DNA of 58,605 nt. It comes from an uncultured Alteromonas sp. (lineage in GTDB: Bacteria > Pseudomonadota > Gammaproteobacteria > Enterobacterales > Alteromonadaceae). The notes under the pieces were generated by a model. That model did not search any database. It was given only the letters and a program-made list of their open reading frames with translations, and was not told the DNA's origin. Position numbers and translations under genes: made by a program. Positions 1 to 9,300 of this stretch are shown here, piece by piece (positions within the stretch are counted from its first letter, which is position 1; every line of letters starts with the position of its first letter). The stretch lies in assembly GCF_913058315.1 (NCBI RefSeq), contig NZ_CAJXQY010000013.1, forward strand, positions 1-58,605. Direction: 5' to 3'.

Positions 1-162
1 CTTATCGAAGAGTGCCGTAGACCCCTTGTAAAGGGGAGCAGTTCAGCACATTGTCGGGAACAATGTGCAACAGCACTTTAGTGCTGGCCCACAGGGCGAA
101 GGACAGGAGTCCGCAGTCAATCCTGTCTCACCGACCATCTCTCTAAAAAAATTCGAAAGATT
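1..162. repeat. Tandem repeat unit, copy 1 (about 162 bp)
   Basis: The first 55 bases are identical to those of the next copy, after which the copies diverge gradually. The unit has nested hairpin potential: CCCC/GGGG around a 7-nt loop TTGTAAA, a 9-bp stem GCACATTGT/ACAATGTGC, AGCACT/AGTGCT, and GACAGGA/TCCTGTC. It ends in CCGACCA, which resembles a tRNA 3' end. The 7-nt loop centred on GTA recalls a tRNA-Tyr anticodon loop, but no complete cloverleaf can be drawn. Known analogues are repeats trailing tRNA operons (for example rtT units after E. coli tyrT). That link is inference, because the upstream sequence is outside the window. Confidence 0.75.
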
Positions 163-304
163 CTTATCGAAGAGTGCCGTAGACCCCTTGTAAAGGGGAG
201 CAGTTCAGCACATTGTCTGGAACACGTTGCAAAATCACTTAATACTGGCCCGGAGAGCGAAGGACAGGCGTCCGAAGTCAATTCTGTCTCAGCGACCCTC
301 TAAA
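163..304. repeat. Tandem repeat unit, copy 2 (diverged)
   Basis: Positions 163-217 repeat 1-55 exactly. The rest is similar but degraded: the 9-bp stem of copy 1 is broken here (right arm ACACGTTGC), while the GACAG/CTGTC stem survives. The end reads GCGACCC instead of CCGACCA. The lack of compensatory changes in the broken stem argues that this copy is decaying rather than under strong structural selection. Confidence 0.7.
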
Positions 305-334
305 TCATTTCTAAACAGACTGTTTTGAAGAAAT

Positions 335-353
335 GCCGGATTGCGGCGTTTTT
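335..353 (+). terminator. Weak rho-independent terminator after the repeats
   Basis: A short GCCG/CGGC stem with a 5-nt loop is followed by TTTTT. It could end a transcript that carries the upstream repeats. The 4-bp stem makes this a low-confidence call. Confidence 0.35.
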
Positions 354-452
354 CTGGTGTCGGTTTTGCGCCGGACTATTAGTCTTCAAGCCCTGATATT
401 CCTTGTGGTTAAGCGCTTTTTCAGCACGAAAACAGAAAGCGCTGATTTGTGC

Positions 453-481
453 TCGACTCTGATGTTATCAAACTGTATACT
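453..481 (+). promoter_or_regulatory. Putative sigma-70 promoter of tig
   Basis: A -35-like TCGACT (453-458) and a -10 TATACT (476-481) are separated by 17 bp. They lie about 135 bp upstream of the tig start, leaving a fairly long leader. No coding gene is apparent between 1 and 616; the short ORF starting at 333 has no ribosome-binding site and overlaps the terminator and promoter. Confidence 0.5.
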
Positions 482-616
482 ACTGCGTCTTTTTAAGGCA
501 GCGCGTAGATTATAGCGCGATGAAACGACCTCTTACCTGAGTTTTAATCACTGTCATCAGTGACGGGCGAGAGGCTGGAAAATAAAGCGTATTTGGCGCA
601 AAGTTGAGGTAATACA

Positions 617-1921
617 ATGCAAGTTTCAGTCGAGACGACTCAGGGTTTAGAACGCCGTCTTACTATTACTGTTCCTGCTGAGTCAGTGGATAACGCCGTT
701 AAATCGCGTTTACAGCAATTAGCGAAAACTCAGCGTATTAACGGTTTCCGTCCAGGTAAAGTACCAGTAAGCGTAATTAAGAAACGTTACGGACAAGCGG
801 TTCGTCAGGAAGTGGCTGGCGACGTAATGCAACAAAACTTTTATCAGGCTATTGTTCAGGAAAAAATCAATCCTGCCGGCATGCCTTCATTTGAACTGAC
901 CAAAGATCAGGACGGTGAAGACCTGGAGTTTGTTGCCAAGTTTGAAATCTACCCAGAAGTGGAAGTGAAAGGCGTAGACGAAATCGAGATCGAAAAAACA
1001 GTTGTTGATATCGCCGATGAAGATCTGGACAACATGTTAGAAACCCTGCAGAAGCAGCACGGTGAGTGGAAAGAAGTTAAGCGTAAAGCACGCAAAGACG
1101 ACCGCATCGTAATGGATTTTGTGGGCACAATCGATGGTGAAGAATTCGACGGCGGTAAAGCTGAAGACTTTACTCTCGAGCTGGGCAAAGATCGCATGAT
1201 CCCTGGTTTCGAAAAGCCGCTGGTAGGCGCTAAAAAGGATGAAGAAGTCATCGTTGACGTGACTTTCCCGGAAGACTACCACGCTGAAGCGCTGAAAGGT
1301 AAAGCCGCTCAATTCACTGTTAACGTGAAGAAAGTGGAAGGCATGTCACTGCCTAAAGTTGACGAAGAGTTTGCTAAACTGTTCGGTATTGAAGACGGTG
1401 ATGTAGAAGCGCTTAAAGCAGAAGTACGCAAGAACATGGAGCGTGAATTAAGCCAGACGCTTAAGACACAGCTTAAAGAAGAAGTCATTGCCAAGCTGCT
1501 TGAAAAGAACGAAATTGACCTGCCTGCTGCATTAGTCGATCAGGAAGTGAACGCGTTACGTGAACAGGCAAAACAACGTTTCAGCCAACAGGGCGGTGGT
1601 GAAAACCTGCCGGATCTGCCAGCTGATCTGTTCAAAGACAATGCACAGCGTCGCGTTAGCATCGGCTTGCTGTTGGGTGAAATCATCAAGCAGAACGAGC
1701 TGAAAGCCGACCAGGAAAAAGTAGACAGCCTGATCGAAACTATGGCTTCTGCGTATGAAGACCCACAAGAAGTTGTTGATTACTACAAAAATAATCAGGA
1801 ACTGATGCAACAAATGCAAAATGTTGCACTCGAAGAACAAGCGATCGAGTGGGTTGTAGATCAAGCGAAAGTCACCGAAGTGAACAAGCCGTTTGATGAG
1901 GTTATGAACAAACAGGAGTAA
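617..1921 (+). CDS. tig: Trigger factor, ribosome-associated chaperone and prolyl isomerase
   Basis: This protein binds the ribosome exit tunnel and shields nascent chains. It has 434 residues, the usual family length. The N-terminal ribosome-binding domain carries the signature GFRPGKVP (residues 43-50). An FKBP-like peptidyl-prolyl isomerase domain follows at about 160-245, and the long helical C-terminal chaperone domain makes up the rest. A GAGG ribosome-binding site precedes the ATG. It is followed by its own terminator and then by clpP-clpX, the conserved tig-clpP-clpX-lon order of proteobacteria. Confidence 0.98.
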   Translation: MQVSVETTQGLERRLTITVPAESVDNAVKSRLQQLAKTQRINGFRPGKVPVSVIKKRYGQAVRQEVAGDVMQQNFYQAIVQEKINPAGMPSFELTKDQDGEDLEFVAKFEIYPEVEVKGVDEIEIEKTVVDIADEDLDNMLETLQKQHGEWKEVKRKARKDDRIVMDFVGTIDGEEFDGGKAEDFTLELGKDRMIPGFEKPLVGAKKDEEVIVDVTFPEDYHAEALKGKAAQFTVNVKKVEGMSLPKVDEEFAKLFGIEDGDVEALKAEVRKNMERELSQTLKTQLKEEVIAKLLEKNEIDLPAALVDQEVNALREQAKQRFSQQGGGENLPDLPADLFKDNAQRRVSIGLLLGEIIKQNELKADQEKVDSLIETMASAYEDPQEVVDYYKNNQELMQQMQNVALEEQAIEWVVDQAKVTEVNKPFDEVMNKQE

Positions 1922-1962
1922 TTTTGCACTCCCAGTTTGACTTAACCTACACGCAACTGTTT

Positions 1963-1992
1963 AAATGCTCGGTCTAGTCCGAGCATTTTTAT
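1963..1992 (+). terminator. Rho-independent terminator of tig
   Basis: A 10-bp perfect stem (AAATGCTCGG / CCGAGCATTT) with a 6-nt loop is followed by a T-rich tail. It lies only about 30 bp before clpP, so clpP must start from a promoter within this gap or from read-through. Confidence 0.88.
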
Positions 1993-2020
1993 TTCTGTAA
2001 GTACTTAAGGTAACCGCATA

Positions 2021-2647
2021 ATGCAAAGCCCGTTAGATCCAATGAATGCACTGGTCCCCATGGTTGTTGAGCAAACCGCGAAAGGGGAGCGTTCTTACGA
2101 TATCTATTCTCGTCTGCTGAAAGAAAACGTGATTTTTCTGGTTGGTCAGGTTGAGGATCACATGGCCAATCTTATTGTGGCTCAAATGTTATTCCTGGAA
2201 GCGGAAAATCCGGAAAAGGACATTTTCCTCTACATCAATTCTCCTGGTGGTTCTGTCACAGCGGGTATGGCAATTTACGACACCATGAAGTTTATCAAAC
2301 CTGACGTTAGCACTGTGTGCGTTGGTCAGGCCGCCAGCATGGGCGCATTCCTGTTGTCAGGTGGTGCCAAGGGCAAACGCTATTGTTTACCCAATGCGCG
2401 CGTAATGATTCACCAACCATTAGGCGGCTTCCAGGGCCAGGCGTCAGACTTTGAAATCCACGCCCGGGAAATTCTGAGCATCAAGGAAAAACTCAACCGA
2501 CTGATGGCTGAGCATACCGGACAAGACTACGAAACCGTGTCGCGTGATACTGATCGCGACAACTTCTTAAGTGCAAGTGAAGCCAAAGAGTATGGTTTAA
2601 TAGACCAGGTTTTAACAAACCGCACTGACGCATCCGCCACTAAGTAG
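2021..2647 (+). CDS. clpP: ATP-dependent Clp protease proteolytic subunit
   Basis: This is the serine peptidase that forms the tetradecameric barrel of ClpXP/ClpAP in the cytoplasm. The 208-residue protein shows the full catalytic triad: Ser106 in GQAASMGA, His131 in MIHQPLGG and Asp180 in DTDRD. These align with S111/H136/D185 of the E. coli precursor with a constant offset of 5. The short N-terminal propeptide is of the usual type. It is immediately followed by its ATPase partner clpX. Confidence 0.98.
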   Translation: MQSPLDPMNALVPMVVEQTAKGERSYDIYSRLLKENVIFLVGQVEDHMANLIVAQMLFLEAENPEKDIFLYINSPGGSVTAGMAIYDTMKFIKPDVSTVCVGQAASMGAFLLSGGAKGKRYCLPNARVMIHQPLGGFQGQASDFEIHAREILSIKEKLNRLMAEHTGQDYETVSRDTDRDNFLSASEAKEYGLIDQVLTNRTDASATK

Positions 2648-2660
2648 TATAGTTATATAA

Positions 2661-2690
2661 GCCCGGCACTGGTTTTTGTGTTTGCCGGGC
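2661..2690 (+). other. Hairpin in the clpP-clpX spacer
   Basis: An 8-bp stem GCCCGGCA/TGCCGGGC encloses a 14-nt T-rich loop. No T-run follows the stem, so it is not a classical terminator. It could stabilise the 3' end of clpP mRNA or attenuate read-through into clpX. Confidence 0.5.
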
Positions 2691-2709
2691 AGTCTAGAGG
2701 CAAGAATTT

Positions 2710-3987
2710 ATGAGCGATAAACAAGGCAGCGATAGCGACAATAAACTTCTGTATTGCTCGTTTTGTGGCAAAAGCCAGCACGAAGTCAGAAAACTCATTG
2801 CAGGACCATCAGTGTTCATTTGTGATGAGTGTGTTGAGCTTTGCAACGATATTATTCGCGAAGAAATTAAAGATATTTCACCGAATAAGCAAAATCAAAA
2901 CGCGTTACCGAAACCACAGGAAATTCATGACCATTTGAATGACTATGTGATCGGTCAGGACCACGCTAAGAAAGTGTTGTCGGTTGCGGTTTACAACCAC
3001 TATAAGCGGTTACGTAACGGCGATGTGCACGACGGGGTTGAACTGGGTAAAAGTAACATATTACTGATCGGCCCAACGGGTAGTGGTAAAACGCTGCTGG
3101 CTGAAACCCTGGCAAGACTGCTGGATGTGCCGTTTACCATGGCCGATGCCACCACACTAACTGAAGCCGGTTATGTGGGTGAGGACGTCGAGAATATCAT
3201 CCAGAAGCTGTTACAAAAATGCGATTACGATGTAGAAAAGGCCCAGCGCGGTATTGTCTATATCGACGAAATCGACAAAATCAGCCGCAAGTCTGATAAC
3301 CCTTCGATTACCCGTGACGTTTCCGGTGAAGGCGTGCAGCAAGCGCTGCTTAAATTAATCGAGGGCACGGTAGCATCTGTTCCACCTCAAGGTGGACGCA
3401 AGCATCCTCAGCAGGAATTCCTGCAAGTGGATACGTCCAAGATCCTGTTTATCTGTGGCGGTGCGTTTGCCGGTCTCGATAAAGTTATCGAGCAACGTTC
3501 GGCGCAAGGCAGCGGTATGGGCTTTGGTGCGGAAGTGAAATCCAAAGAGAACAAACAGGCGGTGTCTCAACTGTTCAAGCAGGTAGAGCCGGAAGATTTG
3601 GTCAAGTATGGCCTCATTCCTGAGTTCATTGGCCGGTTACCGGTAGTGACCAGTCTGGAAGAGCTGAACGAAGAGGCGCTGATTCAGATCCTTAAAGAAC
3701 CAAAGAACGCGATTACCAAGCAATACGGTGCGTTGTTCGCTATGGAAGATACCGAACTGGAATTCCGTGAAGACGCTTTATTCGCGATTGCGAAAAAAGC
3801 GATGCAGCGTAAAACCGGTGCCCGGGGTCTGCGTTCGATTGTAGAAGCGGTGCTGTTGGAAACGATGTACGATCTACCCTCGATGGACAATGTGTCCAAG
3901 GTCGTTATCGATGAGACGGTCATTCGCGGCGAATCGAAACCCATACTGATTTACGATAACGCTGATAAAAAAGCGGCAAGTGAATAA
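2710..3987 (+). CDS. clpX: ClpX, AAA+ unfoldase subunit of ClpXP
   Basis: This ATPase unfolds tagged proteins and feeds them to ClpP. It has 425 residues. An N-terminal zinc-binding domain holds Cys16/Cys19 and Cys38/Cys41. The AAA+ module has Walker A GPTGSGKT, the pore loop GYVG, Walker B IDEID, the RKH loop and the sensor-2 motif GAR. It lies 62 bp downstream of clpP, probably co-transcribed, and is closed by a strong terminator. Confidence 0.98.
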   Translation: MSDKQGSDSDNKLLYCSFCGKSQHEVRKLIAGPSVFICDECVELCNDIIREEIKDISPNKQNQNALPKPQEIHDHLNDYVIGQDHAKKVLSVAVYNHYKRLRNGDVHDGVELGKSNILLIGPTGSGKTLLAETLARLLDVPFTMADATTLTEAGYVGEDVENIIQKLLQKCDYDVEKAQRGIVYIDEIDKISRKSDNPSITRDVSGEGVQQALLKLIEGTVASVPPQGGRKHPQQEFLQVDTSKILFICGGAFAGLDKVIEQRSAQGSGMGFGAEVKSKENKQAVSQLFKQVEPEDLVKYGLIPEFIGRLPVVTSLEELNEEALIQILKEPKNAITKQYGALFAMEDTELEFREDALFAIAKKAMQRKTGARGLRSIVEAVLLETMYDLPSMDNVSKVVIDETVIRGESKPILIYDNADKKAASE

Positions 3988-3996
3988 GAAAAATGC

Positions 3997-4024
3997 AAAA
4001 GGCCCTAATTAAAGGGCCTTTTTT
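3997..4024 (+). terminator. Rho-independent terminator of clpX
   Basis: A 10-bp stem AAAAGGCCCT/AGGGCCTTTT with loop AATTAA runs into TTTTTT. It separates clpPX from lon. Confidence 0.92.
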
Positions 4025-4119
4025 GTATCAAAACTCTTTGTTTTTGCGCTATCTTAGATTCAACGTATTGAATAGTCGGCATATCAATGCTGAAAATAGT
4101 ACAAAACATTCTTAGGCTG

Positions 4120-4147
4120 ATTGAACTTTGTCTGCCTATCCCCATAT
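4120..4147 (+). promoter_or_regulatory. Sigma-32 (heat-shock) type promoter of lon
   Basis: A -35-like ATTGAAC (4120-4126) and an exact CCCCATAT -10 (4140-4147) are separated by 13 bp. The sigma-32 consensus is CTTGAAA with CCCCATnT. The element lies 35 bp upstream of the lon start. Lon is a heat-shock gene under sigma-32 in E. coli, so sequence and biology agree. Confidence 0.75.
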
Positions 4148-4182
4148 AAAGACTCATTAATAGAAAAAGTTAGAGAAGAAGT

Positions 4183-6543
4183 ATGACGTCAGAGCGAGAA
4201 AATCGCATTGAAATTCCTGTACTGGCCTTACGGGACGTGGTTGTGTACCCCCATATGGTCATACCTTTATTTGTTGGACGAGAAAAATCCATTCGTTGCC
4301 TGGAAGCGGCCATGGACAGCGACAAGCAGATCTTTCTGGTTGCTCAAAAAGATGCAGGGATCGATGAACCCGATACTAATGATATCTATTCAGTAGGTAC
4401 TATTGCCACCATTTTGCAATTGCTCAAGTTACCTGACGGTACAGTAAAAGTACTGGTTGAAGGGAATGTGCGAGGCGAAATTGCCGAATACAATCAATCC
4501 GAGCCTTATTTTATTGCGGGTATAGACCGCACTACCGACGAAGACCTCCCTGAAAGTGAACAGGAAGTGCTTATTCGTTCTGCGGTATCGCAGTTTGAAG
4601 GCTACGTGAAACTAAACAAGAAGATCCCACCGGAAGTTCTCACTTCCTTAAACGGGATTGACGACGCCGCACGCCTGGCCGATACCATGGCAGCGCATAT
4701 GCCGCTTAAACTGGTAGAAAAACAAAAAGTGCTTGAGATGAAAGGCGTCAATGAACGTCTTGAATATCTGATGGCACTGATGGAAGGCGAAATCGATTTA
4801 CTCCAGGTTGAGAAGAAAATCCGCACGCGGGTTAAAAAGCAAATGGAGAAATCTCAGCGTGAGTATTATCTCAACGAGCAGATGAAGGCTATTCAGAAAG
4901 AACTGGGTGAGCTGGATGATGCGCCGGATGAGTTTGAAGCGCTAAGTAAGAAAATCGAAGAAGCGAAAATGCCTGCTGAAGCTGAAGAAAAAGCCAAAGC
5001 AGAACTGCAAAAGCTTAAAATGATGTCGCCGATGTCTGCTGAAGCTACCGTAGTGCGCAGTTATATTGACTGGCTGACCAGCGTGCCCTGGCACAAACGC
5101 TCGGCAGTTAAAAAGAACCTCGCGAAAGCCGAAGAAATTCTGAATGCGGACCATTATGGTCTGGAGAAAGTGAAAGAGCGGATTATCGAATATCTAGCCG
5201 TACAGCAACGAGTGCGTAAGCTGAAAGGCCCCATTCTTTGTTTAGTAGGGCCTCCTGGTGTAGGTAAAACCTCACTGGGTCAGTCTGTGGCTAAAGCAAC
5301 CGGCCGTAAATATGTACGGATGGCATTAGGCGGCGTGCGTGATGAAGCGGAAATCCGCGGTCACCGCCGGACCTACATAGGCTCGTTACCGGGTAAGCTG
5401 ATTCAGAAAATGGCCAAGGTTGAGGTAAAGAACCCGTTATTCCTGCTTGATGAAATCGACAAGATGTCATCAGACATGCGTGGTGATCCCGCTTCGGCTT
5501 TACTGGAAGTGCTCGACCCGGAACAAAACAGTACCTTCAGCGATCACTATCTGGAAGTGGATTATGACCTCTCAGACGTGATGTTTGTCGCCACGTCAAA
5601 CAGCATGAATATTCCCGGGCCGTTATTGGATCGGATGGAGGTTATTCGTTTATCCGGTTACACCGAAGACGAGAAACTCAACATTGCTACCCGTCACTTA
5701 ATTGGCAAGCAAATTGAGCGTAATGGTCTGAAGAAGAATGAGCTGGAAATTGATGATTCCGCCATTATCGGTATGATTCGCTACTACACACGCGAAGCGG
5801 GTGTGCGTTCACTGGAACGTGAAATTTCCAAAGTATGCCGTAAGGCCGTCAGGGATATCCTGCTGAATAAAGCCACCAAGAAAGTCGTGGTTAACCAGGA
5901 CAACCTGAAGGATTATCTGGGCGTACAACGTTTCGATTACGGCAAGGCTGATAAGAACAATCAGATTGGTCAGGTAACCGGTCTGGCCTGGACTCAGGTG
6001 GGCGGCGATCTGTTAACCATCGAAACTACCTCGGTACCGGGTAAAGGTAAAATGACCTCTACCGGTTCACTCGGTGATGTTATGCAGGAGTCTATCCACG
6101 CCGCCATGACCGTGGTTCGCTCACGGGCAGAGAAGCTTCGCATTAACGGTGATTTTTACGAGAAACGTGATATCCACGTTCACGTGCCGGAAGGGGCAAC
6201 GCCTAAAGATGGTCCGAGTGCGGGTATCGCTATGTGCACCGCACTGGTGTCATCGTTAACCGGTAACCCGGTTAAATGCGAAGTTGCCATGACCGGCGAA
6301 ATTACCCTGCGTGGCGAAGTGCTTGCCATTGGTGGGCTAAAAGAAAAACTGTTGGCAGCTCACCGCGGTGGTATTAAAACCGTTGTGATTCCAAAAGAAA
6401 ATGAACGTGATTTGGAAGAAATTCCGGATAACGTGAAACAAGATCTGGATATACATCCGGTACAATGGATTGACGAAGTCCTGGATATTGCTTTGCAAGA
6501 ACCGGTTGAACAATTTAAACCGGTCGCACTGGACGGCGAATAA
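4183..6543 (+). CDS. lon: Lon ATP-dependent serine protease
   Basis: This cytoplasmic homo-oligomer degrades misfolded and regulatory proteins. Its 786 residues match the LonA family. The N-terminal LON substrate-binding domain covers roughly 1-205, followed by a coiled-coil region. The AAA+ module has Walker A GPPGVGKT near residue 355. The C-terminal peptidase domain carries the Ser679-Lys722 catalytic dyad (GPSAG; LKEKLL), in the same positions as in E. coli. It stands alone between clpX and hupB and is driven by a sigma-32-like promoter. Confidence 0.98.
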   Translation: MTSERENRIEIPVLALRDVVVYPHMVIPLFVGREKSIRCLEAAMDSDKQIFLVAQKDAGIDEPDTNDIYSVGTIATILQLLKLPDGTVKVLVEGNVRGEIAEYNQSEPYFIAGIDRTTDEDLPESEQEVLIRSAVSQFEGYVKLNKKIPPEVLTSLNGIDDAARLADTMAAHMPLKLVEKQKVLEMKGVNERLEYLMALMEGEIDLLQVEKKIRTRVKKQMEKSQREYYLNEQMKAIQKELGELDDAPDEFEALSKKIEEAKMPAEAEEKAKAELQKLKMMSPMSAEATVVRSYIDWLTSVPWHKRSAVKKNLAKAEEILNADHYGLEKVKERIIEYLAVQQRVRKLKGPILCLVGPPGVGKTSLGQSVAKATGRKYVRMALGGVRDEAEIRGHRRTYIGSLPGKLIQKMAKVEVKNPLFLLDEIDKMSSDMRGDPASALLEVLDPEQNSTFSDHYLEVDYDLSDVMFVATSNSMNIPGPLLDRMEVIRLSGYTEDEKLNIATRHLIGKQIERNGLKKNELEIDDSAIIGMIRYYTREAGVRSLEREISKVCRKAVRDILLNKATKKVVVNQDNLKDYLGVQRFDYGKADKNNQIGQVTGLAWTQVGGDLLTIETTSVPGKGKMTSTGSLGDVMQESIHAAMTVVRSRAEKLRINGDFYEKRDIHVHVPEGATPKDGPSAGIAMCTALVSSLTGNPVKCEVAMTGEITLRGEVLAIGGLKEKLLAAHRGGIKTVVIPKENERDLEEIPDNVKQDLDIHPVQWIDEVLDIALQEPVEQFKPVALDGE

Positions 6544-6772
6544 ATCACCAGTGAACACCGCTGAAGCGCGCGCCAATGCTGCGCAGCAGCGGTTTAATTG
6601 GACCTTTTGGTTAATTTTTATCCATATGGTGTGACAAAAGCCGTTTTTTTTAACTTTAGGGGCTTCAAAGTCCCAAAAGTTGTGTTACCTTAACTGCTGT
6701 ATTCGCTTGAAGCCTTGTCACTAAAGGGATGGCAGCGATTCAACAATAAGTTAAAAAATTGTAAAGCGAAGC
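6544..6772 (+). other. lon-hupB spacer with two inverted repeats
   Basis: No gene is visible here. ACCGCTG (6557-6563) can pair with CAGCGGT (6587-6593) just after lon and may act as a weak terminator, though only a diffuse T-rich stretch follows. A second inverted repeat, GGCTTCAA (6661-6668) and TTGAAGCC (6707-6714), is separated by 38 bp. It may be an operator or mRNA structure. The function is not known. Confidence 0.35.
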
Positions 6773-6801
6773 TTGATGTTAATCTTTAAGCTTGCTATAA
6801 C
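6773..6801 (+). promoter_or_regulatory. Sigma-70 promoter of hupB
   Basis: TTGATG (6773-6778) and TATAAC (6796-6801) have a 17-bp spacer, and a TGC just before the -10 makes an extended -10 element. A direct repeat AAGCTTG (6769, 6788) overlaps both boxes. Confidence 0.7.
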
Positions 6802-6868
6802 GTCTGAGCAATGAACTGATAATTGTTTTGCGGACGAGAGCATAATAACAAACGAAGGGGATCTAATT

Positions 6869-7141
6869 GTGAACAAGTCTCAACTCATCGATAAAATCGC
6901 TGCTGGTGCAGATATTTCTAAAGCTGCCGCTGGCCGTGCACTGGACGCTTTCACTGACGCGGTAACAGACGCGCTGAAAGAAGGCGATCAGGTAGCTCTG
7001 GTTGGTTTCGGTACTTTCTCTGTAAGAGAGCGCTCTGCACGCAGTGGTCGTAATCCTCAAACTGGTGAGACTATCGAAATTGCTGCAGCAAAAGTACCTT
7101 CTTTCAAAGCTGGTAAAGCACTGAAAGACGCTTGTAACTAA
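6869..7141 (+). CDS. hupB: DNA-binding protein HU-beta
   Basis: HU is a small nucleoid-associated protein that bends DNA non-specifically as a dimer. The 90-residue length is typical. The DNA-wrapping arm sequence SGRNPQTGE and the family's GFGTF motif are both present. Translation starts at GTG, preceded by an AAGGGG ribosome-binding site, and the protein begins MNKSQLID as in relatives. Its position between lon and ppiD matches E. coli. It has its own promoter and terminator, as expected for a highly expressed monocistron. Confidence 0.98.
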   Translation: MNKSQLIDKIAAGADISKAAAGRALDAFTDAVTDALKEGDQVALVGFGTFSVRERSARSGRNPQTGETIEIAAAKVPSFKAGKALKDACN

Positions 7142-7160
7142 GCATTAGATATTTTTTTGA

Positions 7161-7189
7161 AAAGGCGATGGTTTTCCATCGCCTTTTTT
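7161..7189 (+). terminator. Rho-independent terminator of hupB
   Basis: An 11-bp perfect stem AAAGGCGATGG/CCATCGCCTTT with a TTTT loop is followed by a T-run. Confidence 0.93.
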
Positions 7190-7221
7190 ATTGCTGGCAG
7201 CAAAGGAATGCCTGTTCAGCA

Positions 7222-7250
7222 TTCTATCGGGGTAAGTATTAAGCTATAAT
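7222..7250 (+). promoter_or_regulatory. Putative sigma-70 promoter of ppiD
   Basis: A perfect -10 TATAAT (7245-7250) is paired with a poor -35 TTCTAT (7222-7227) at 17 bp, about 90 bp upstream of the ppiD start. The E. coli gene also responds to envelope stress, but no such site is evident here. Confidence 0.5.
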
Positions 7251-7339
7251 CCCCGCTTATTTGTCCCACCGAGTCGCAGATGTTCTGCAGGCATAAATCG
7301 GTTGGAAGAGTTGTAATGCAACGGAGTTAAAATCGAGTC

Positions 7340-9226
7340 ATGCTAGAAAGGATCAGAGAAGGTTCTCAAGGCCCATGGGCGATGGCGATTATTGCCCTGA
7401 TCGTATTGAGTTTTGTATTTGCTGGCGTTAGCAGCTATGTGTCTTCATCGGGCAGCAGTGCCGCCGCTGAAGTCAACGGTGAGCCAATTAGTCAGCAGGA
7501 TGTTGAACGCGCCTATCAGGCACAACGTGCCCGACTGGAATCGCAGTTCGGAGAAGGGATCAGCGCGTTATTCAGCGATGAAAACTATCTGCGTGATTTC
7601 CGCATGAATGTGCTGGACCGCCTGATTGCCGATACCCTTATTGAACAAAAAGCGAAAGAGCTGGGAATGCGGGTCTCGGATAAACAAATCCGCGATGCCA
7701 TTACAGCAATGCCTGAGTTTCAGACGGATGGCGTTTTCGATAACGAACGTTATCTGATGCTACTGCGTCAGAACGGTTTTCAGCCAAGTGGTTTCCGTGA
7801 TTACATGCGTCAGCAAATGACCCGCGAGCAATTGTCTCGTGCGGTACAAGCCAGCGACTTCAGCTTGCCTGAAGAAGTCAGCTTAGCTCACCGTTTACAG
7901 GGCCAGACCCGTAACGCTGATTATTTGATTGTTGACTCTGCACCGTTCGCCGCTTCAGTAGAGTTGAGCGACGAAGAGGTTGAAGCGTTTTACCAGGAAA
8001 ACATTTCACGCTTTGATACGCAGGAAAAAGTCAACCTGGCCTATGTAACGCTTGCGGTAGACGATCTAAAAGCCAACGTAACGGTTAGCGAAGACGAAGT
8101 TGAACAGGAATATCAGGACAACATCGCGCTTTATAAAACCACCGAAGAGCGTCGTATTTCGCACATCCTGATTGAGTTCGGCGATGACAAGGACGCGGCG
8201 AAAGAGAAAGCCGAGTCGTTGTTATCTGAAGTGGAGCAAGGGGCCGATTTTGCAACACTGGCCGAACAAAACTCTGCGGATACGTTCTCTGCTGAAAATG
8301 GTGGCGACCTGGATTTCATTTCGGCTGGGATGATGGATCCGGCATTTGATGAAGCAGCGTTTGCGATTGCCAGTGTTGGTGATACGTCTGAGGTTATCGA
8401 AACGGAGTTTGGTTACCATATTATCAAGCTTACCGATATTAAGCCGGTTGAAGTGACTCCGCTGGCTGAGGTACGCGATGAAATTGAAGCGCAGTTGTTA
8501 ACCGACAAAGCAACCGATGAGTTTTATGCTCTGCAGTCAGAAATGGCCAACTTGGCATTTGAGGTACCCGATACCCTGGAAGATGTGGCAGGCGCGGTTA
8601 ATGGAAAGATTAAGGAAACCGGTTTAGTGACTGCTGCGGCAGTGCCGGCGGCGCTCAATGTGCCTGCAGTGACCAGCAAAATGTTCGACCCGGACTTTAT
8701 TGACGAAGCCCTTAACAGTGATGTTATTGAGCTGAGCAACGATAAAGTGGTAGTGATTCGGGTGATAGGTCATGAACCGCAGCGTACTCAGTCGCTTGAT
8801 GAAGTGAGAACGCAAATTCTGGCGCAACTGCGGGCGCGTAAGGCCCAGGAAGCAGCGGCAGAGTGGGCTGACAACGTAGTGGAGCAGGTACAGGCTGGAG
8901 AGTCACCGGAACTGACCATTGGTGATGTCACTCTGGAATGGCAAAGTAAGGAAGCCATTGCCCGTAACAGCAACGAGTTACCACGTAATCTGGTAGACAC
9001 CGTGTTTACTCTGAGTACTGAAGCCGGTAACAACCTCGAAGTCGCTAAGCTGGGTTCAGGTGATGTGGGCGTAGTACGCCTGACGGCAGTGAACATGCCG
9101 GAAGCGCTGGGCGAAGAAGAGCTAGCCAGTCTGAAGCAACAGCTGATGACAAATTACAGTCAGGCTAATTACCAGAGCTTTATCGATTCATTACGCTCTG
9201 CTGCTGAAGTCACGGTTAATCTGTAA
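7340..9226 (+). CDS. ppiD: PpiD, membrane-anchored periplasmic folding factor (SurA-like)
   Basis: PpiD sits at the Sec translocon and helps newly exported proteins fold. The 628 residues comprise a short cytoplasmic tail, one membrane helix (about 13-35), a SurA_N-like chaperone domain, and a parvulin domain near 270-365 with the family motifs ISHIL and GGDL. A second, degenerate rotamase-like region follows. E. coli PpiD is 623 residues. The ATG at 7340 gives the expected start MLERIREGSQGPWA. It lies directly downstream of hupB, the conserved order. Confidence 0.96.
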   Translation: MLERIREGSQGPWAMAIIALIVLSFVFAGVSSYVSSSGSSAAAEVNGEPISQQDVERAYQAQRARLESQFGEGISALFSDENYLRDFRMNVLDRLIADTLIEQKAKELGMRVSDKQIRDAITAMPEFQTDGVFDNERYLMLLRQNGFQPSGFRDYMRQQMTREQLSRAVQASDFSLPEEVSLAHRLQGQTRNADYLIVDSAPFAASVELSDEEVEAFYQENISRFDTQEKVNLAYVTLAVDDLKANVTVSEDEVEQEYQDNIALYKTTEERRISHILIEFGDDKDAAKEKAESLLSEVEQGADFATLAEQNSADTFSAENGGDLDFISAGMMDPAFDEAAFAIASVGDTSEVIETEFGYHIIKLTDIKPVEVTPLAEVRDEIEAQLLTDKATDEFYALQSEMANLAFEVPDTLEDVAGAVNGKIKETGLVTAAAVPAALNVPAVTSKMFDPDFIDEALNSDVIELSNDKVVVIRVIGHEPQRTQSLDEVRTQILAQLRARKAQEAAAEWADNVVEQVQAGESPELTIGDVTLEWQSKEAIARNSNELPRNLVDTVFTLSTEAGNNLEVAKLGSGDVGVVRLTAVNMPEALGEEELASLKQQLMTNYSQANYQSFIDSLRSAAEVTVNL

Positions 9227-9250
9227 ACGCGAAGAGCCGTTCAGATAATA

Positions 9251-9279
9251 AAAAAGCAGGTCTCAGACCTGCTTTTTTT
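9251..9279 (+). terminator. Rho-independent terminator of ppiD
   Basis: The stem AAAAAGCAGGTC / GACCTGCTTTTT has a 3-nt loop and continues into a 7-T run. The flanking A-run also makes it potentially active for the small minus-strand gene that ends at 9301. Confidence 0.92.
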
Positions 9280-9300
9280 GTGTTTAGAAGCAAACAACAA

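Noticed and set aside
1-162. The repeat as a functional tRNA gene
   Set aside because: An anticodon-like loop and a CCA-like end are present, but no acceptor stem, D-arm or standard T-loop can be folded with them.
1-304. The tandem repeats as a CRISPR array
   Set aside because: The unit is 162 bp with gradual divergence along its length; there are no short uniform repeats separated by unique spacers.
333-515. A 60-residue reading frame upstream of tig
   Set aside because: It has no ribosome-binding site, overlaps a terminator-like hairpin and the tig promoter, and its composition is not protein-like.
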